A stretch of 64,000 bases of DNA from Candidula unifasciata (GCA_905116865.2 CAJHNH020000843.1:10001-74000), one strand, 5' to 3'. Shown: positions 31,428 to 42,765, counted from the first letter of the stretch. Notes: generated by a model not told the origin, from the sequence alone. Program-made: numbers and translations.

Positions 31428-31625
31428 ACCAGGGTGCCGGGTTCGATCCCAACTGCAGGCCTTGCGCCTTGCGTTAGTTTCGACAGTGGTATCGAGAAGC
31501 CGACCGTCCATAACGCAATGGCAAACTACTGGATGTAAACTAGATTAGAAAAACCACAAACAGCCAACAAATGCTGGAGGTTTGTTCTGCAACGTCCTGC
31601 AAGGGATCCGCAACTAACTAACAAA
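31428..31625 (+). mobile_element. SINE-B, head partly lost
   Basis: B box 'gccgggttcgatcccaac', then 'ccttgcgttagtttcgac', 'gcaaactactggatgtaaac' and 'gcaacgtcctgcaaggg'. The tail is 'gcaactaactaac' plus an A tract, which suggests a CTAA-type microsatellite tail. Confidence 0.78.
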
Positions 31626-31994
31626 AAAAAAATCCTTATCAATGCACAAGCTTAACTCGGTTGGTCCTGAAACAGCTTTTGCATCGCCTTATGCACATCT
31701 TAGTCTTAGTCAAATCGTGACCTCTGCATGTGTTACACTTGTTCGACCACTTTTAAACTGCTCGATCTACAACAGAACACAGTTTTGCATGATAGTGCAC
31801 TTCTTCCATATTGCGATGATAGTCTACGATGAATTTCTGACCCGTTGACACCCTCCAAAAAGAGGAATCGTATCTCTGCCCGTTGTTCCTCTTTGGAGGA
31901 AACTTCTATTGAAGCGGCTATAATCTGTCTACAACAAAAGAAAAAAAAAATGTGGCGGAATTAGGACCAACCTTTAATAGCATTGCCCATGAGT

Positions 31995-32225
31995 ATAACA
32001 AATAAACCCCACTGCTGGCTGCGTGGATTTTTATCATGGTATAGGGGGGTCGCAGGTCGACCCAGTCTAAAATGGGTACCACAATAGCTGTCAGGGGAAG
32101 TAAAGACGGCCGGCGTAATGCTGACCACATTACCCAACTAGTGCTGATGGTCTGTAAAGATGTAGGCGCTTTTCCCATATACCCGATATGCCTATGGGCG
32201 TAACAGGATTCTTCACTTTACGAGG
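31995..32225 (+). mobile_element. SINE-A variant
   Basis: Same subfamily as the copies at 29.6 and 31.2 kb: 'ctgctggctgcgtggat', 'ggtcgcaggtcgacccag', 'gctgaccacattacccaac' and the tail 'ggattcttcactttacg'. Confidence 0.72.
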
Positions 32226-32299
32226 ACAGAAATCAGTGTGGAGAATGTAAGAAAACTTATGTCAAAAGTGTAGATAATTGTTGACTTACCCTGGTATAT

Positions 32300-32492
32300 T
32301 TTTTATAGACCAGATGACACTTGGTAGATAATCAAGACAGCATCACACCAATCAGGAATTACCTTGGAACACATTTTAGGCCGCATCGACATAGGATCCA
32401 ATGTCAGTTTTGTAACACATCCTATTCTATTAGGATTTGAACTCAAGACCGATAGAGCAGTGTCTAACCATAAAGTTACCACGAGTCGTATT
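32300..32492 (-). mobile_element. Diverged SINE-A, minus strand
   Basis: Plus-strand reading ends with 'gatttgaactcaagaccg' and 'cagtgtctaaccata', the complement of a tRNA-like head. 'tagacca', 'cacttggtag' and 'caatcaggaattacc' precede it in roughly SINE-A order. Highly diverged. Confidence 0.45.
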
Positions 32493-32855
32493 GTGGTTTT
32501 AGCTCGTCAATAATTCATTGAACTCAATAATTCATGTAACCACTATCAGCCTAGGAGTTCAGGTTACACCGATGCCGTATCCGCTGTGGTCTTTATGGAT
32601 TTCTTTCATTATAACTTGTTATTATGTTGAACACGGTATATAGAATGTGTCATGATCGACTGACACCCAGGATGATACATTTCTAATCGCTGGATGTCAA
32701 AAATTCAGGTAGCGACCCAGCGGGGAAAAAATATCAGTCATTGTTCCACTGAGTGACAGAAGTATTGTCCAATAACCCCTAAATTAAAAGACCTATCAAA
32801 AGCACGTTGGAGGAGAAGTTAGAAGCCAACGAGAACGGTCCGTATAGTGATAGAA

Positions 32856-33382
32856 GTTGGAGAATAACGCTAGGTGAATAGCCTGTCTAAGAGTGTGTAC
32901 AGCCAAGGTGAGAGACATAATGTTGGAGAATAACGCTAGGTGAATTGCTGTCTGAGAGTGTGTACAGCCAAGGTGAGAGACAGAATGTTGGAGAATAACG
33001 CTAGGTGAATAGCTGTCTGAGAGTGTGTACAGCCAAGGTGAGAGACAGAATGTTGGAGAATAAAGCTAGGTGAATAGCCTGTCTAAGAGTGTATAAAGCC
33101 AAAGTGAGAGACAGAATGTTGGAGAATAACGCTAGGTGAATTGCTGTCTGAGAGTGTGTACAGCTAAGGTGAGAGACAGAATGTTGGAGAATAACGCTAG
33201 GTGAATAGCTGTCTGAGAGTGTGTACAGCCAAGGTGAGAGACAGAATGTTGGAGAATAACGCTAGGTGAATAGCCTCTCTGATAGTGTGTACAGCCAAGG
33301 TGAGAGACAGAATGTTGGAGAATAAAGCTAGGTGAATAGCTGTCTGAGAGTGTGTACAGCCAAGGTGAGAGACAGAAAGTTG
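32856..33382. repeat. 65-bp minisatellite, about 8 units
   Basis: The unit carries 'gttggagaataacgctagg', 'tgaatagctgtctgagag' and 'tgtgtacagccaaggtgag'. Units are 65-66 bases and repeat eight times from 32856. Two spacer types alternate ('tagcctgtctaag' and 'agctgtctgag'), so it evolved by higher-order duplication. The minus-strand 90-codon frame is a by-product. Confidence 0.93.
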
Positions 33383-33384
33383 AA

Positions 33385-33870
33385 GATCCGTTGCAGCTAG
33401 CCATAACTATGGAGATGCCGCCTAATATATTGTGATGCTGTTAACGAGTGGATTGTAAAGTGTATTTTCCCCTAGTGCTTTGAGCAGTAGACAACAGACG
33501 GTAAAACAAAAAGCTAAGTACTGCATATATTCAATACTGGAAATGTTGTATCTTTAAAGATGTAAGCTTTTCAGTTAGTTAGTTAGTTGGTTGACAGAGC
33601 ATCATCACTGCCCATCATACGATATAGTGCCTGGGTGTTAGGATCAACTTCCTCAGTAAATCCCACATCGTGAAGCGGCTGATAACAATAGTTCTATGTT
33701 GGTTTGCTATTTTTCTTTGGCTTTGTGCATAGTGCTCTTGTCTGGGTACAACACTATTAGCTTTCTGTTCTTTGCAGTCTGATCCTGGTCACAGATTAAC
33801 TGTAATCAGTTGGCTCTCTTAAACTTCTTACTTCTCGTAGAACATTAAATATAACCACCTGCAGGAGTTT
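33385..33870. other. Unassigned spacer
   Basis: No gene or named repeat seen. Confidence 0.35.
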
Positions 33871-33874
33871 CAAG

Positions 33875-34232
33875 GAAAGACAGAATACGAAATCATGAAA
33901 TCAGACGAATGCTAGGAATAAAGCCAGTCTTACAGGTCATCAAAGAACAACAAATCAACTGGTTTTGACACCTAACAAGATTGCCCTGGTACTATCCGTC
34001 ACAGCGAGCCACACCAAAACGTTACAACGGGTATAGAGCGAGTGGAAGACCTCGGAAAATATGGATTGATGGCATTAGGACAGCCTTACAGAAATGAACA
34101 TCTGTCTTAATAGTGCTCTTGACAGAACTCATCAACGAACATTACATCACCTCCCGACACTCCCATGAGGTAAAAGGTGGAACAGAAGAAGAAGAAGAAG
34201 AAAAGAAGAAGAAGAAGAAGAAGAAAAAGTCT
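33875..34232 (+). pseudogene. LINE-2 C-terminal remnant with (GAA)n tail
   Basis: Plus-strand reading gives RIRNHEIRRMLGIKPVLQ, then VIKEQQINWF, a stop and HLTRLPWYYPSQRATPKR, then YRASGRPRKIWIDGIRTALQK. After about 60 non-coding bases the copy ends in (GAA)n from 34182 to 34228. This is the clearest case of a LINE-2 3' end fused to a GAA microsatellite. Confidence 0.86.
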
Positions 34233-34339
34233 GTGGCTCTTCGCCCTCACAGTATCCTTTTGTGTAAGCTTGTCAGCTTGCCCATATCCTTGTACATCTG
34301 CACAACACTCTGAAAATGGTAAACAGACGATGAATCACG

Positions 34340-34770
34340 TTGCATAAGACATTGAGTCACGCTTTTCTTATGCTTTTAACGTACCCAAAACATAATAGAA
34401 CAGGCCCTAACCCTATTTCCTGACAACTGTAATGAGCGAGTGCAGCGTAGTTTTTAACGACCATACTGCCTTTTTATCCCACGACTGCATGCTGACAATC
34501 TACCAGCTCCCTGAAATAGTACACTAGGAGCGTCGCTCAAATTTCCCTGTTTTGGGTACTATTCTTAAAAGCATGCTGCAAAATCGGTCTGCGGTGCTTA
34601 AGTCAAATCCTACCCCCCGGATTACGTCACAGTACAGTCCAACGCCTAAGGGTGCTAAAGAGACTGGGTTTTGTGCCGGCTTTCTTATGCTTTTGAAACG
34701 ACCCCAAACGATATAGAACAGGCCCTAACCCCTATCCTCCTACGTCCGACGAGAGAGAGCAGTTTTTTCA
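34340..34770 (-). mobile_element. MITE family 2, two partial copies
   Basis: 34360-34545 and 34605-34770 each match parts of the 23.9-24.2 kb element in reverse. The first carries 'cccacgactgcatgct', 'atctacca' and 'aaatttccctg'. The second carries 'aatcctacccc', 'acagtccaac', 'gccggctttctta' and 'aacgaccccaaa'. 'atagaacaggccctaaccc' occurs in both, so it is either two adjacent copies or one rearranged element. Confidence 0.68.
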
Positions 34771-34959
34771 AAACTTCCCACGACTCATACAGCCTAGATT
34801 TCCTATTAAAATTTACAATTTGATCCCAATGAACTAACTAACACGAGTAAATAGTGACCTGTGGAGGCGGTGTTGGTGGGTTAGGGGATATTTATAAAGG
34901 GGGGGGTCTGCTGACAAAATCGTAGGGACATATTAATAATCAGGTTTTTACAGTTATAA

Positions 34960-35165
34960 ATACACAGAGCTGGCGCTTTGAAATGCCGGGTTCGATCCCA
35001 GCTGCGGACAATTTGTGCTGCGTTGGTTTCGTCAGTGGTTCCGAGGGATGACCGTTTATTTGCAATGATAAATTACTAAACGTAGAATTTGTACCACGGG
35101 GGGGGGGGGGAAACTGGGATTGGTTGCTCATCAACGTCCTGTAAAGCAACAAACATTTTTTAAAA
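34960..35165 (+). mobile_element. SINE-B, 5' truncated
   Basis: 'gccgggttcgatcccagctg' (B box), 'gctgcgttggtttcgtc', 'gataaattactaaacgtag' and 'caacgtcctgtaaagcaac'. A G tract interrupts at 35099-35110. Confidence 0.75.
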
Positions 35166-35169
35166 ACTC

Positions 35170-36010
35170 TACAGTTGATTGCCTGTGTGGATTCATCATC
35201 ATTATCCAGTTCCCCACCCCCACCCCCAGCTGGCGTTGGTGACCAGACTTCTCCAGATTGTTTGCCTCACTTTGTGTGCTAATATCTCTCCGTGATATAG
35301 CATGGTCGCCTCTATATCTCTTGCCTTAAATATATTGAGTCGTCACGGTGCGTTTCTTTGTTAGTGTTGTCAAAACATGATAGCTGTCTTTGTTGTGCGC
35401 TTTTGTTCAGCGTTCTGTCTCAGTCTCATACATATATTTAAATTAGTTCAAAATAAGGCTTTCCTGCCCTGCTTCATTATGTGTTGATTTAGTTCTGTGT
35501 TAATGCCCCTAAGGAGACGCAGCGACATGTGCCAGGCAATAAACAGGACAATCTTGTGTTTGTGTTTACATTATTTAAATGTAAATTCTCACTGAAGTTT
35601 ACTCAGAGATCTGTAATATATACACTAAATATCTGAGGCCTCAGTGACGTTATATTATTTTTTTTTAACTGTCCAGGATTTTCAGTTATATATCAGAAGT
35701 AATTGTTTTTTGTTAGCTACAGAATTTGGTTGTTGCCAGGTTCCGCCCTCCCCCTTTTTGTCTGAACTGTAATCACAGAAATGCAATACTCAAGATATTC
35801 CTTTTTTTTTTTTTTTTTTTTTGGTATAATGTATTTTGCGTATCCTTTTTTTTTTTTCTTTTCTTGTATACATCTTCTAAAGAAACGTTTCCACATCTCC
35901 AAGATATGCGGGGAAGAAATCACTACTTCACCAATAGGTTTTTAGCACTCATTATCCGGTCAGTATGTAAGGGCCCAAGTCGCATGGTTAACTCGGCATA
36001 TTGTAGAACC
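35170..36010. other. Unassigned spacer
   Basis: T tracts at about 35802-35822 and 35845-35857. No gene or named family. Confidence 0.4.
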
Positions 36011-36014
36011 AATA

Positions 36015-36270
36015 AAGTGAACTAAAGTAAAAGACCTTTTCATGAGAGTGGTGCATCGGACATAAAATGCTGGACATTCCAGCAGGTGTTTGGTTAGTGC
36101 CATAGCCAGCATCACGCCAACCGCCTTTACTTCACAGGACAGTATCACGTATCCATTTAAAACTAAGTCGACCAGAGAGCCAAAGTCTGATTTTAAAACA
36201 CTGTGCCTTGATACAAACCCAAGATCTTCCCTCCAGTATACTAGCGTCCAGCTACTGAGCCGCCCGTTAT
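36015..36270 (-). mobile_element. SINE-A, minus strand (one of an adjacent pair)
   Basis: In plus reading it runs from 'agtaaaagacctttt' through 'gccagcatcacgccaaccgc', 'ctttacttcacaggac' and 'taaaactaagtcgacc' to the head complement 'tagcgtccagctactgagcc'. Head-to-tail with the next copy. Confidence 0.72.
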
Positions 36271-36545
36271 AAAGTAAAATAAAAGACATTTTCCTACGCT
36301 TGTAGGCGCATTATGCAAATAGGGCTATATTTATATTTTATACACCAATCAGCAGTCCTTGGATAATATGGTCAAAATCCTACCGGTTGCCTTTACTTCC
36401 CAGGACTTTACCTGGTTACTATGTGAGGTTATATCTACCTGGGAGCAAAGGCACTTTGTGAAACGATCTAGTTTCGCCTGGACCTGAACCCACGACCTTC
36501 AGATCCGCAGGCGAGCGTCTAGCCACTAGACCACGGCGGCTGCCT
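36271..36545 (-). mobile_element. SINE-A, minus strand, intact head
   Basis: 'ataaaagacattttccta' starts the tail side. 'aatcagcagtccttgg' and 'cctttacttcccaggac' follow. The head complement 'gaacccacgaccttcaga' and 'tagccactagaccacggcgg' gives clear B and A boxes. Confidence 0.8.
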
Positions 36546-36574
36546 TGCCTAATAATGGCAGAATAAAACTGAGT

Positions 36575-36749
36575 GGCTCTTTTCTTTTAAACGACCACAT
36601 CGCTCAAGATTTAGGGAAATTCCATAGTATAGGGGTTTAGGGTTAGTGTTAAAAGAATAGCGACTACTACTAACCCTAACCCTATCCCCCCTATACTATG
36701 GGATTTACCTAAATCGCGCATGATGTTGTCGCTTAAAAGAAAAGAACCA
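36575..36749. mobile_element. MITE family 1, long inverted repeat
   Basis: About 175 bases forming a near-complete hairpin. The left arm 'ggctcttttcttttaaac', 'gacca' and 'gatttagggaaattccata' is mirrored by 'tatgggatttacctaaatc' and 'gcttaaaagaaaagaacc'. The loop is rich in 'taaccctaaccc'. There is no open frame. A second copy lies at 45.78 kb. Target duplication not resolved. Confidence 0.82.
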
Positions 36750-36759
36750 AATGATGAAT

Positions 36760-37495
36760 CATGTAACAGTATCCATTACTAAACCAATAGTCAACATGTT
36801 CTTACAGAATACGCTAGCAACCGGGACAATTAGACAGAAGGAGATCACATAAAGGAGACCCAAGTTCACGACTGACATCATTCGTGTTCACAGATTCCCT
36901 GATTTGGACCGTACTATACAGAAAGCTCGTTTGTTATAGCTGGATTGTCTGTCAGTAAAGACATGCCACACGGGATAAGGCTTCCTCAAACAGAGAACGT
37001 TCTTGACTCATCGATTTTTACTGAGATATTCATGTGTGATAAAAAGGTTAATGGCACCAGGATCAGAGTACACGACCCCCAAAAAAAACTCTTAATGCAA
37101 ATAAAATGTATGAGATGCAAGTAGTTTTTAGTCTGATATTTTATTTATTTATTTATTTATTTATTGTGTGTGTTTTTTTCGTTTCCTGAGAGTCTTGTCA
37201 GTAGACAAAAAACAGGGAAAGTGTACTCTTTGGCATGTAATAGAGTATGTTTGTGAGCTCGCTGTCATGTTTGCATTATCGGTCGGTGGTATGGACTTAA
37301 ACATGTTTTATCTCCTGCATTTCCCCCATTTACCCCTGGTAAGCTCCTTCCAGCCTGACCCTTGAACAATGTCCACTCAGGTCTATTGCTTGACGTCCAC
37401 TCTTCCAAATTCTTCTACTGGTTTTTCCTTGAACAACGTAACACCGTGCGCTCGACCACTAACAAATCCTCTAAATGAGGCTTAAAGGCAGAAGA
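36760..37495. other. Unassigned spacer
   Basis: (TTTA)n at 37141-37163. No gene seen. The 65-codon plus frame at 37168-37365 has no known motif. Confidence 0.35.
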
Positions 37496-37497
37496 AA

Positions 37498-37670
37498 AGA
37501 ATGATGATAATGAGGAGGATGAGGATGAGGATGGGGATGATGATGACGATGCTATGAAGTTGATGTTGTTGATGATGATAACAACGACGAAGACAAAGAT
37601 GATGATGAGGATGTTGACAATGATGATGAAGACAATGCTAGGTGATGACGACACGACAATAACAATGATG
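37498..37670. repeat. Degenerate (GATGAT/GAC)n repeat
   Basis: Imperfect GAT, GAC and GAG triplets over about 170 bases. Confidence 0.8.
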
Positions 37671-37804
37671 AAGATATAGAATACGTTTTTTCAAGATTAA
37701 CTGGTAAACGAATTATGCGACTGTAATATGCGAAACTAGTTAATGTGATATAAGCACTCTATGTTAAAGCCCCTTGTTTTAAACTTAATTTATCAAATAT
37801 CAAA

Positions 37805-38055
37805 TCTGCGTCGGCGTCTTTGGTTTACAAGTAGAGAACGCACTTTGTAATGCACGGGTCCCAGGTTCGATCACAACTGCAGGCGATTTGGCAGCAGACC
37901 ATCTTGCGTTGGTTTGAACAGTAGTATCGAGAGTCCACCGTTTAGATGCAATAGCAACCTACTGGACGTAAATTTGCCTAGAGTAACCCACAGCAGTAAA
38001 AGCATTCTGGTGTTGGTTTCTGCAACGTCCTGTAAGAGATACGCAACTAAAATGT
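37805..38055 (+). mobile_element. SINE-B
   Basis: 'ggcgtctttggtttacaag' is a mutated head. 'cccaggttcgatcacaac' is a B box with one change. 'cttgcgttggtttgaac', 'caacctactggacgtaaat' and 'gcaacgtcctgtaagag' follow. It shares 'gatttggcagcagacc' with the fragment at 6.6 kb, defining a subfamily. Confidence 0.76.
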
Positions 38056-38511
38056 ATTTATGATGAGGATGATCATGTTTGTTTTTTTCCCTTTTTTAAT
38101 TCATTTTTTTAAACTTTCTTTTCGTGTTACGTAAGGTACACAGTTCTGACACCTTTTTTACGGGCATCATATGTATAAGGTTATTTTAATAGACACTATG
38201 TTGTGATTGCCGCCACCTAATTTCTATATACTTTGTTGGTGAGTACAGCACATTTTCTTCCTCGAAAAAAAAAAAGACCCTAGAGAAAGACAAACTGTGC
38301 CACATTGTACAATATTCACCTCCTAATTCAGCTCAAACTGTGCATTGTTAGTAAAGATCGTTAATGTCAACTTTGGGAACCACTGAAATAAACATGAACA
38401 CATACGCGCGGGCGCAAACGTACACGCACGCACTAACAGACAGTCATGCACCTGTCAATAAGCTAAAACGTACAGACACATCACATAATAACCACCACAC
38501 ACATTACCCAT

Positions 38512-38514
<3 letters not shown>

Positions 38515-38540
<26 letters not shown>
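38515..38540. repeat. (CA)n microsatellite
   Basis: Pure CA run directly upstream of the RNase H remnant. Confidence 0.9.
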
Positions 38541-38544
<4 letters not shown>

Positions 38545-38965
38545 TACCGACTGGTAAATTCTGTTCTAACTATGCTGTCGATATTCTAACACTAGAGCAG
38601 GCTGTCGAAATATTACGCAACACCAGTTCTGACCGACACCAAGTGGTCATCTTCACTGATGCGCGACTGGTGCTACAAGCCTTCAAGAGTGGTAAACTCC
38701 CTCACTTGAGATCTGAACTTAGCAAAGTGGCTGCCTAAAAGCCTACAGTATTCCATTGGGTACCATCCAACTGTGGTATACAAGGAAATGAACATTCAGA
38801 TAGACTTGCTAAAAAAGTTGCAGAATGTAAACAGAAAGACAATGCAGTAACTTACTTTGAGAAGAAAACGGCGATCCAGTCTATCAGAAGTGACCAGAAT
38901 CTGACTACCACTTTTTTTGACCGGCATGGACAGACGGAGTACAAAAGCGTGAATGACCGCGTATT
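38535..38965 (+). pseudogene. RNase H remnant of a Jockey-like LINE (LINE-4 type)
   Basis: The frame reads GKFCSNYAVDILTLEQAVEIL, then HQVVIFTDARLVLQAFKSG, a stop, then VFHWVPSNCGIQGNEHSD and RLAKKVAEC. The E of TLEQA, D of FTDAR and D of HSDRL match catalytic positions 2-4 of RNase HI, but the first aspartate is missing because the copy begins at a (CA)n run. It is a different family from the LINE-3 copy immediately downstream. A single stop interrupts it. Confidence 0.85.
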
Positions 38966-39029
38966 TGCAGCGATATATACCTATATATCTTTAGTATACA
39001 AAAAGAAAAAAAAAACATCGATATTCCCG

Positions 39030-39515
39030 TTTTGTCAGGCCGTGACTGTAACTGACTCACAGAGCATGTTGAGAAAGGTTAAAACAGGCATGGTTCGTGC
39101 AGAGTGGCAAGCATCACTTCAGAGGTCCCGGGTAGCTTGCATCCTTTGTATATTTCATCCAGGTTATGCCGGTGTGTTGGAAAATGAGCAGCCAGATAGA
39201 CAGGCTGGCTCTGCACTACGTGGTGATAAATTTTTATAAGACAAGTTACATATTTTGAGGGCCCTGTCAGAGCGAGTGAACAGTGCATAGGCGCATATAG
39301 ATCATTATGATCTAAGAAGAATGGCTCTGCGAGGAATTACCAGGGGATCTGGCCGACGCTCAACACTTAGGGGCAGAATGAGACGGATATACAATCAGAT
39401 GGTTACTGGTATTATCGGAATCGGAACTTTTCCTTTGCTGCTGAAGATGGGAGCTAAGCACTTATGGAAGTGTACCTAGTGCTGTGTTGTCGATTCCTAA
39501 TTCAACATTCAGCGG
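39030..39515 (+). pseudogene. LINE-3 copy, RNase H C-terminal half to 3' end
   Basis: AVTVTDSQSMLRKVKTGMVR, AEWQASLQRSR and FHPGYAGVLENEQPDRQAG match residues 3-4 of the RNase H catalytic set in LINE-3. RMALRGITRGSGRRSTL, GRMRRIYNQMVTG and LLLKMGAKHLWKCT (then a stop) plus CCVVDS follow. The tail is 'cctaattcaacattc'. Several stops. It abuts an A tract at its 5' end. Confidence 0.88.
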
Positions 39516-39519
39516 CTTT

Positions 39520-42290
39520 ATATATTCTTTTTACAAATTAAGAGGGAAAAAACTACTTCCGTTCCGACGGCTGCTGACGTCACCGGCAGCTACTAATCGA
39601 TCGATATTCCGATTTTTGTCGAGCGTATGTATATATTCTTAGTAATTATTGATTTTCTAGTGTCGCCCTATGTATTCTTAGTAAATATTGATTATGTCTT
39701 CCTGATCAGGCTTTTGGGGGGCTATTGTTGTAAAACAGATGGTGAATATTACTATAAAAGTTACTGATTTGTTTGGGGGAAAGCGAGTACAGTATATAGT
39801 AACAGATGAAATATATAGCACCAAAAGAGGGTTATAAGAATGCTGTTAGCGAGGAGGGGTCACTCCATCATCCGTGGTGTGTGCAAGCATGACTTTATAT
39901 AGGATAATATTTTTAAAAAATTACTTTCTTAGTAGATGTCCAACGGGTCTTAGAGGCTGTTAGGTGCTGTTTTCTGTTGGGTCAGTAGATGTCAGTGGTA
40001 TTATCAAGTATTTCTTTATATAGGAACATTGTGACGTGACGCCTGGTTTTAATGTTTACAATGTTGAGTAGGGATGTTCCTCTCAACACATTCCCTCCAC
40101 CAGATTAACCGAACTAAAATCTGAGCTATGTTGCTCTCAGACAAAGTCCTGGATACCCAAGAAAACAGCCATATTGCTCAGTATTAAGTACATTAACATT
40201 AGCTGAACTTATGTACCCACAAGAGAAGCAAAGGTGATTTTAGATGTCTATCATTATACTAAATGATTATTAGACAGGGCAAATGATTCCCCCCGTCATC
40301 TAGGATCTCCCGGTGTTATGAACAATTAAAGAATTATTATATATTTGAGCTCCCACCAAATGTTATTCTATCCTAACAGTTTAATCTAAAAACATTACGA
40401 ACAGACATTTAGAATTACAAAAACTGATCTCAGGGAGTAAACTTGACATACAGCTTTATTTTACTAACAATGATTATCCCAGTTTGTTGATTTACACAAA
40501 CAGTAGACTGGTTAATTTGATGATAGTGATAAGCTACAGCGAGAAAAACAGCTCGGGGTTTAGATAGTATGATGATGATGGTAATACCATGTTAAAGATA
40601 TAACTGAAGATTATAGCCTCTGACAGCCCGTGAGGAACTGTCAAGCGTGCAAAACACTTAAAAAAAGGTGAAAGAGAGACAGCCTATTCTCAGCCATCCC
40701 AAATCGTTCTCCACCTGGTTCTCAGTGTTCTATACCTCGTTATCCAAGTGAATTCTCCAGCTCGTTCAGCTGGCCGAATCTAAGAATGTAGTCTCTTTCA
40801 TGGATACCACAAAGATACTAATCATGGACAAACACATTAGTGGAGATCTTGACTTACACTATGTATCATTGGGAAACATAGGAGCTATAAGAGGCAAAAA
40901 TATAAATCAGGCTCATATTCAATTCTCTCCAGTCTAGTCTTCTCTTCTTTGGGCGTGTCATATGATGCCTCCCTCAATGCTCCGTCATGAGTTGACTTTC
41001 TAGTCTGATGTCTTTGACTCTGGGAATTCCAACTCCACTGGATCAAGTAGTGAAGAGAGTACCTCACCATAGCTGACACAGCACTTATACTGGCACGCTT
41101 CCTGAAGTCTCTATCACCAGTTAGGACACACAATGTCTATGACACCACTCAGCTCTAGCCCTGGGCTGTTTAGTTATAAGCTCCCACATATTGATGATGT
41201 CAGGAACACTTCACAAAACGGTCCCTCACATATTTGGGCATCATGGAAACAATATAATTACATTTCATTATAGTTAGTGTCATTGTTTATCTTATTTTTG
41301 GTGGGTGTTGGTTGGACTGAAAAACTTCTGCACAGCTACCTCACAAAGGAATATTTATCCTGTCTGAGAAAATAACTACAGGAAGAACTATTTCACCAAG
41401 AGGGTAACATGCTTGACAGGAAAGGAAAAGGTAGCATCAGTCAGCTTAACTCCCCATGTATACTTATTCCACCCTATTCACCTGGGAACATTTCCTCAGA
41501 ATGCAAACTCTCCAGACCAGGAGACCCACTTTTCAACCTATATTGAGTCTGTCTGTTGCTGGCAAGAGAAGGAGGTAAGTCTACAATACAGTGGAGTATA
41601 GTATCAAGAGTGTTCAAATTACATATATCCACTCTCTCTCTCCCCTCCCTCGATGCACTTAAGACACCAATATTTAGCTGTCAGTACATTTATTCCTCAG
41701 CCTTCCCAAAGACATCCGTCTTATCATTCAGTGATCTGGGTTACAAACGAACTTCACACACTGGCCGACAAAGTCCGGGACCTAATTCTGTTACCATTTT
41801 GTACCCACAAACTTCTATAGTTAGTTTAAAAACACCTGTACACATTTTTTAAGAATTATGACTAGCGTTTACCGAGTCCCGGGTCCACAATGTTCTTGCG
41901 TCCATAGGCTATTTAGTCTGGTACAGGGAAGGTCTACGTTCGAATCCGCTTCTCTAGAAATGAAGAACTAGCCCCGAACTATGCGTGATTCCCACAGCCG
42001 AGTACTGATCTCTCTACAGGAGTGACTACATTTACAGACATCTGGTTTTAGGTACTCGATTAAACTATAATTAACTTACCCTGTCATATGCAGAAGAACT
42101 GAGACAATTCCAGATCGAACCACTGTGAAATTGTGACAATTATACAGGCATAGGTACACGTCTGGGACGCATTAGGATCAACGTGAGAAAGAATGGCGTC
42201 ACTTACGCCTTCAAGCGTTCAGTAAAAAAAGAAGTCTAAGAATAATATACATGGGCAAGGAGTGAATCTGTGTTTCTAGACATACCTCAA
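39520..42290. other. Unassigned 2.8-kb stretch
   Basis: The largest block without an assigned element. No long credible frame on either strand. A plus-strand 98-codon frame (41556-41852) and a minus-strand 82-codon frame (40885-41133) carry no domain. The lack of SINEs contrasts with the flanks. A tRNA-like trace with B box 'gttcgaatcc' lies near 41938. It could be unique DNA or an old element that I do not recognise. Confidence 0.4.
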
Positions 42291-42299
42291 ATACAATTT

Positions 42300-42765
42300 G
42301 TCCTCCGCGATATATATTAAAGTTATATACATTTAGCTAAAAGTGGAGTTTAGTTAAAGCAACCAGATAAATGTAGACATAAAATATGTTGTATAATAAA
42401 TCCTATATATATATGATTGTTTTGTAACTCTTTGCTATATCTTTCCGGGCGAGTCCAAGTTTGAATTTTTGCCGATTACAGGTAAGTCAGGTTACCAGTC
42501 TTACGGACCGATGCGTAATGGCTTATCATTCCACGACAATCATACAAGTTGTCTTTTCCGCGATTTTTATTTAATGTTGACATATAGCTAAACATATATA
42601 CCACAACAAGTACCAGATAAAAGGAAACATAAAATAGTTATATAGGTATATCCAGGTGGTTATATGTTTGTTTTGTAACTCTTTGCTCATTTCTTTTCGG
42701 AAAGTGCCCACTATATCTCCCAACTTCTTTGTCTTTTTACACCCAATACAGGTATTTCGCCCAGA
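42300..42765. repeat. Diverged direct duplication of about 200 bp
   Basis: 42300-42490 and 42555-42765 share, in order, 'ccgcgat', 'ttagctaa' or 'tagctaaac', 'accagataaa', 'acataaaata', 'gttttgtaactctttgct' and 'tacaggta'. The copies are old and about 65 bases apart. No coding meaning seen. Confidence 0.7.

Noticed and set aside
36635..36690. Interstitial telomere repeat (TTAGGG/TAACCC)
   Set aside because: Only one or two words within the loop of a hairpin MITE, repeated in the second copy at 45.8 kb; not a telomeric array.
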